A stretch of 5,182 nucleotides of DNA from Myxococcota bacterium (GTDB taxonomy: Bacteria; Myxococcota_A; UBA9160; PR03), in the NCBI GenBank assembly GCA_025453505.1, contig JALOQG010000227.1, positions 1 through 5,182 of the forward strand, written 5' to 3'. The notes under the pieces are model-generated. The model was not told where the DNA came from, searched no databases, and saw only the letters and a list, made by a program, of their open reading frames with translations. Positions 4,383 to 5,182 of this stretch are shown in pieces. The translations under genes were made by a program, and so were the position numbers. Positions within the stretch are counted from its first letter, which is position 1. Every line of letters starts with the position of its first letter.

Positions 4383-4458
4383 GCTGGCGTAGCTCAACTG
4401 GTAGAGCGGCGGATTTGTAATCCGCAGGTTAAGGGTTCGAGTCCCCTCGCCAGCTCCA
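4383..4458 (+). tRNA. tRNA-Thr(TGT)
   Basis: The acceptor stem is GCTGGCG (4383-4389) with CGCCAGC (4448-4454). The anticodon stem GCGGA/TCCGC encloses loop TTTGTAA, giving anticodon TGT at 4416-4418, which reads ACA. The T loop is TTCGAGT and CCA is encoded (4456-4458). The discriminator is U (4455), as in the second threonine tRNA of this cluster, unlike the A of E. coli threonine tRNAs. It is the first gene of the cluster leading to tuf and corresponds in position to E. coli thrU. Confidence 0.96.
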
Positions 4459-4720
4459 GACATCTGTCGGGCTGGCCGGTAGATCCCGACCGCATCCGCA
4501 GCTCGAGGGGGGCTCGGTCCGGTCTGGCAGCGCAGAAAAAAGAAAGCTCAGCGGCGTTTCCCGAAGACCAACTGCTCGCGACCTCTGGCATGCCCTCGAT
4601 GCGAAGAGAGCCGGTCGAGCGGCAGTGTGTAGGGCCGCCGCGCGTTTCATTTCCGGGTGTTGCGTCCGTTCGTCGTCTCGCGTCGAGTTCGAGTCGTGGA
4701 TGGCGGGTCGCCCGGTCGGC
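4459..4720 (+). other. 262-nt spacer inside the tRNA cluster, no gene found
   Basis: No convincing coding frame is seen; the longest sensible small frame on the plus strand (ATG near 4590) has 14 codons and no ribosome binding site. The stretch holds an A-rich tract (CAGAAAAAAGAAAG, around 4530-4550), striking in this GC-rich context. It also holds a small GC hairpin, CGAG-GGGGG-CTCG, around 4503-4515. The other gaps in the cluster are 24, 28 and 72 nt, so this one is out of scale. It may hold a second promoter for tRNA-Tyr, but no good -35/-10 pair was found. Confidence 0.4.
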
Positions 4721-4806
4721 GGAGAGGTACCGAAGTGGCTAAACGGGGCAGACTGTAAATCTGCTGGCTAACGCCTACGGAGGTTCGAATCCTCCCCTCT
4801 CCACCA
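4721..4806 (+). tRNA. tRNA-Tyr(GTA)
   Basis: This is an 86-nt class II tRNA. The acceptor stem is GGAGAGG (4721-4727) with CCTCTCC (4796-4802), discriminator A (4803) and encoded CCA (4804-4806). The anticodon stem GCAGA/TCTGC encloses loop CTGTAAA with anticodon GTA at 4755-4757. The variable arm is extended, as in bacterial tyrosine tRNAs, with a GGC/GCC stem. The T arm is GGAGG-TTCGAAT-CCTCC. It occupies the position of E. coli tyrU and is 28 nt before tRNA-Gly, so the two are surely processed from one transcript. Confidence 0.96.
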
Positions 4807-4834
4807 AGAAGCAGCGAACAAGAAGGTTTCACGG

Positions 4835-4911
4835 GCGGGAATAGCTCAGCTGGCTAGAGCACGAGCCTTCCAAGCTCGGGGTCGCGGGTTCGAATCCCGT
4901 TTCCCGCTCCA
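4835..4911 (+). tRNA. tRNA-Gly(TCC)
   Basis: The acceptor stem is GCGGGAA (4835-4841) with TTCCCGC (4901-4907), discriminator U (4908) as normal for glycine, and encoded CCA (4909-4911). The anticodon stem CGAGC/GCTCG encloses loop CTTCCAA with anticodon TCC at 4869-4871, reading GGA and GGG. The T arm is GCGGG-TTCGAAT-CCCGT with a terminal G-U pair. It corresponds to E. coli glyT. The octamer CGCTCCAA at its 3' end recurs at 4920-4927 in the following spacer. Confidence 0.96.
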
Positions 4912-4935
4912 AAGTTGGTCGCTCCAAGGAGTCAG

Positions 4936-5011
4936 GCCCACGTAGCTCAGTTGGCAGAGCACGTCCTTGGTAAGGACGAGGTCACCGGTTCGATCCCGGT
5001 CGTGGGCTCCA
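4936..5011 (+). tRNA. tRNA-Thr(GGT)
   Basis: The acceptor stem is GCCCACG (4936-4942) with CGTGGGC (5001-5007), discriminator U (5008) and encoded CCA (5009-5011). The anticodon stem CGTCC/GGACG encloses loop TTGGTAA with anticodon GGT at 4969-4971, reading ACC and ACU. It is the last tRNA before tuf and corresponds to E. coli thrT. With the TGT isoacceptor at the head of the cluster it covers ACA, ACC and ACU. Confidence 0.96.
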
Positions 5012-5070
5012 GGACGAGGAAGATCCAGACAGCGCAGAGGCGGGACGCGAAAGCGGTTGGACCGCCGCAG

Positions 5071-5075
5071 AGGAG
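5071..5075 (+). promoter_or_regulatory. Ribosome binding site of tuf
   Basis: AGGAG lies 8 nt before the tuf ATG in an A/G-rich stretch (aggagaagga). Just upstream a perfect 5-bp hairpin GCGGT-TGG-ACCGC (5053-5065) could mark the processed 5' end of the tuf mRNA after tRNA excision or limit ribosome access. Confidence 0.8.
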
Positions 5076-5083
5076 AAGGATCG

Positions 5084-5182
5084 ATGGGCAAGGCGAAGTT
5101 CGAGCGGAACAAGCCGCACGTGAACGTGGGGACGATTGGTCACGTGGACCACGGCAAGACGACGTTGACGGCGGCGATCACG
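5084..5182 (+). CDS. tuf: Elongation factor Tu, N-terminal part (runs off right edge)
   Basis: The first 33 codons are present. The protein begins MGKAKFERNKPHVNVGTIG and reaches the G1 (P-loop) motif GHVDHGKT at residues 19-26, followed by TLTAAIT. This is diagnostic of EF-Tu, the GTPase that delivers aminoacyl-tRNA to the ribosomal A site; other translational GTPases share the P-loop but not this leader. ATG at 5084 has a good ribosome binding site (AGGAG). The gene begins 72 nt after tRNA-Thr(GGT), in the order found at E. coli tufB, so it is most likely expressed from the tRNA cluster promoter, with tRNA processing releasing the mRNA. The remaining roughly 360 residues lie beyond the window. 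Confidence 0.96.
   Translation, partial: MGKAKFERNKPHVNVGTIGHVDHGKTTLTAAIT

Noticed and set aside
4905..4927. Direct repeat CGCTCCAA at the tRNA-Gly 3' end and in the next spacer as an attachment-site remnant
   Set aside because: Eight bases is too short, and no integrase or mobile DNA is present nearby.
1..5182. CRISPR array, insertion sequence, prophage or defence island
   Set aside because: No regularly spaced repeats, terminal inverted repeats, transposase or integrase motifs were seen. The content is core housekeeping genes plus one signalling pair.

Overview
This window is about 65-70% GC (estimated by eye) and gene-dense. It looks like a chromosomal segment of a high-GC proteobacterium of the Myxococcota/'Deltaproteobacteria' type. 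The reasons are a DUF4388 protein next to a PilZ protein, threonine tRNAs with a U discriminator base, CCA encoded in every tRNA gene, and GC-rich promoters with -10 boxes of the GCTAnA kind. The lineage is an inference; no rRNA or complete marker gene is present.

Layout, left to right. (1) The first 43 codons of a FluC/CrcB fluoride channel on the minus strand (130 to the left edge), divergent from a tRNA-Cys(GCA) gene (209-283). (2) A family 2 glycosyltransferase on the minus strand (1143-367), divergent from tRNA-Leu(TAA) (1174-1259); the two appear to share overlapping -10 elements. (3) A 103-residue protein of unknown function (1591-1280) and a PilZ protein (2022-1627), both on the minus strand. 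(4) Divergent from pilZ, a 425-residue DUF4388 (PATAN-type) protein (2179-3456), followed by the 23S rRNA methyltransferase gene rlmB (3499-4338). (5) A tRNA-Thr(TGT), tRNA-Tyr(GTA), tRNA-Gly(TCC), tRNA-Thr(GGT) cluster (4383-5011) leading into the first 33 codons of tuf (EF-Tu), which runs off the right edge. This is the same order as Escherichia coli thrU-tyrU-glyT-thrT-tufB.

The right half is translation-centred: rRNA modification (RlmB), decoding (four tRNAs) and EF-Tu, with a strong-looking promoter (TTGAGC-16-TATAGT) placed at the end of rlmB. The centre holds a PilZ (c-di-GMP-binding type) protein and a DUF4388 protein, a pair suggestive of surface, motility or signalling regulation. 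The most unusual signals are regulatory: a recurring GCTAnnGTGCGC promoter core with GCGCC-like discriminators, -10 boxes 7-9 nt upstream of three start codons that suggest leaderless mRNAs, and -35 boxes overlapping the stop codon of the preceding gene. I see no mobile element, CRISPR array, toxin-antitoxin or defence system, and no clear evidence of a novel multi-gene system.
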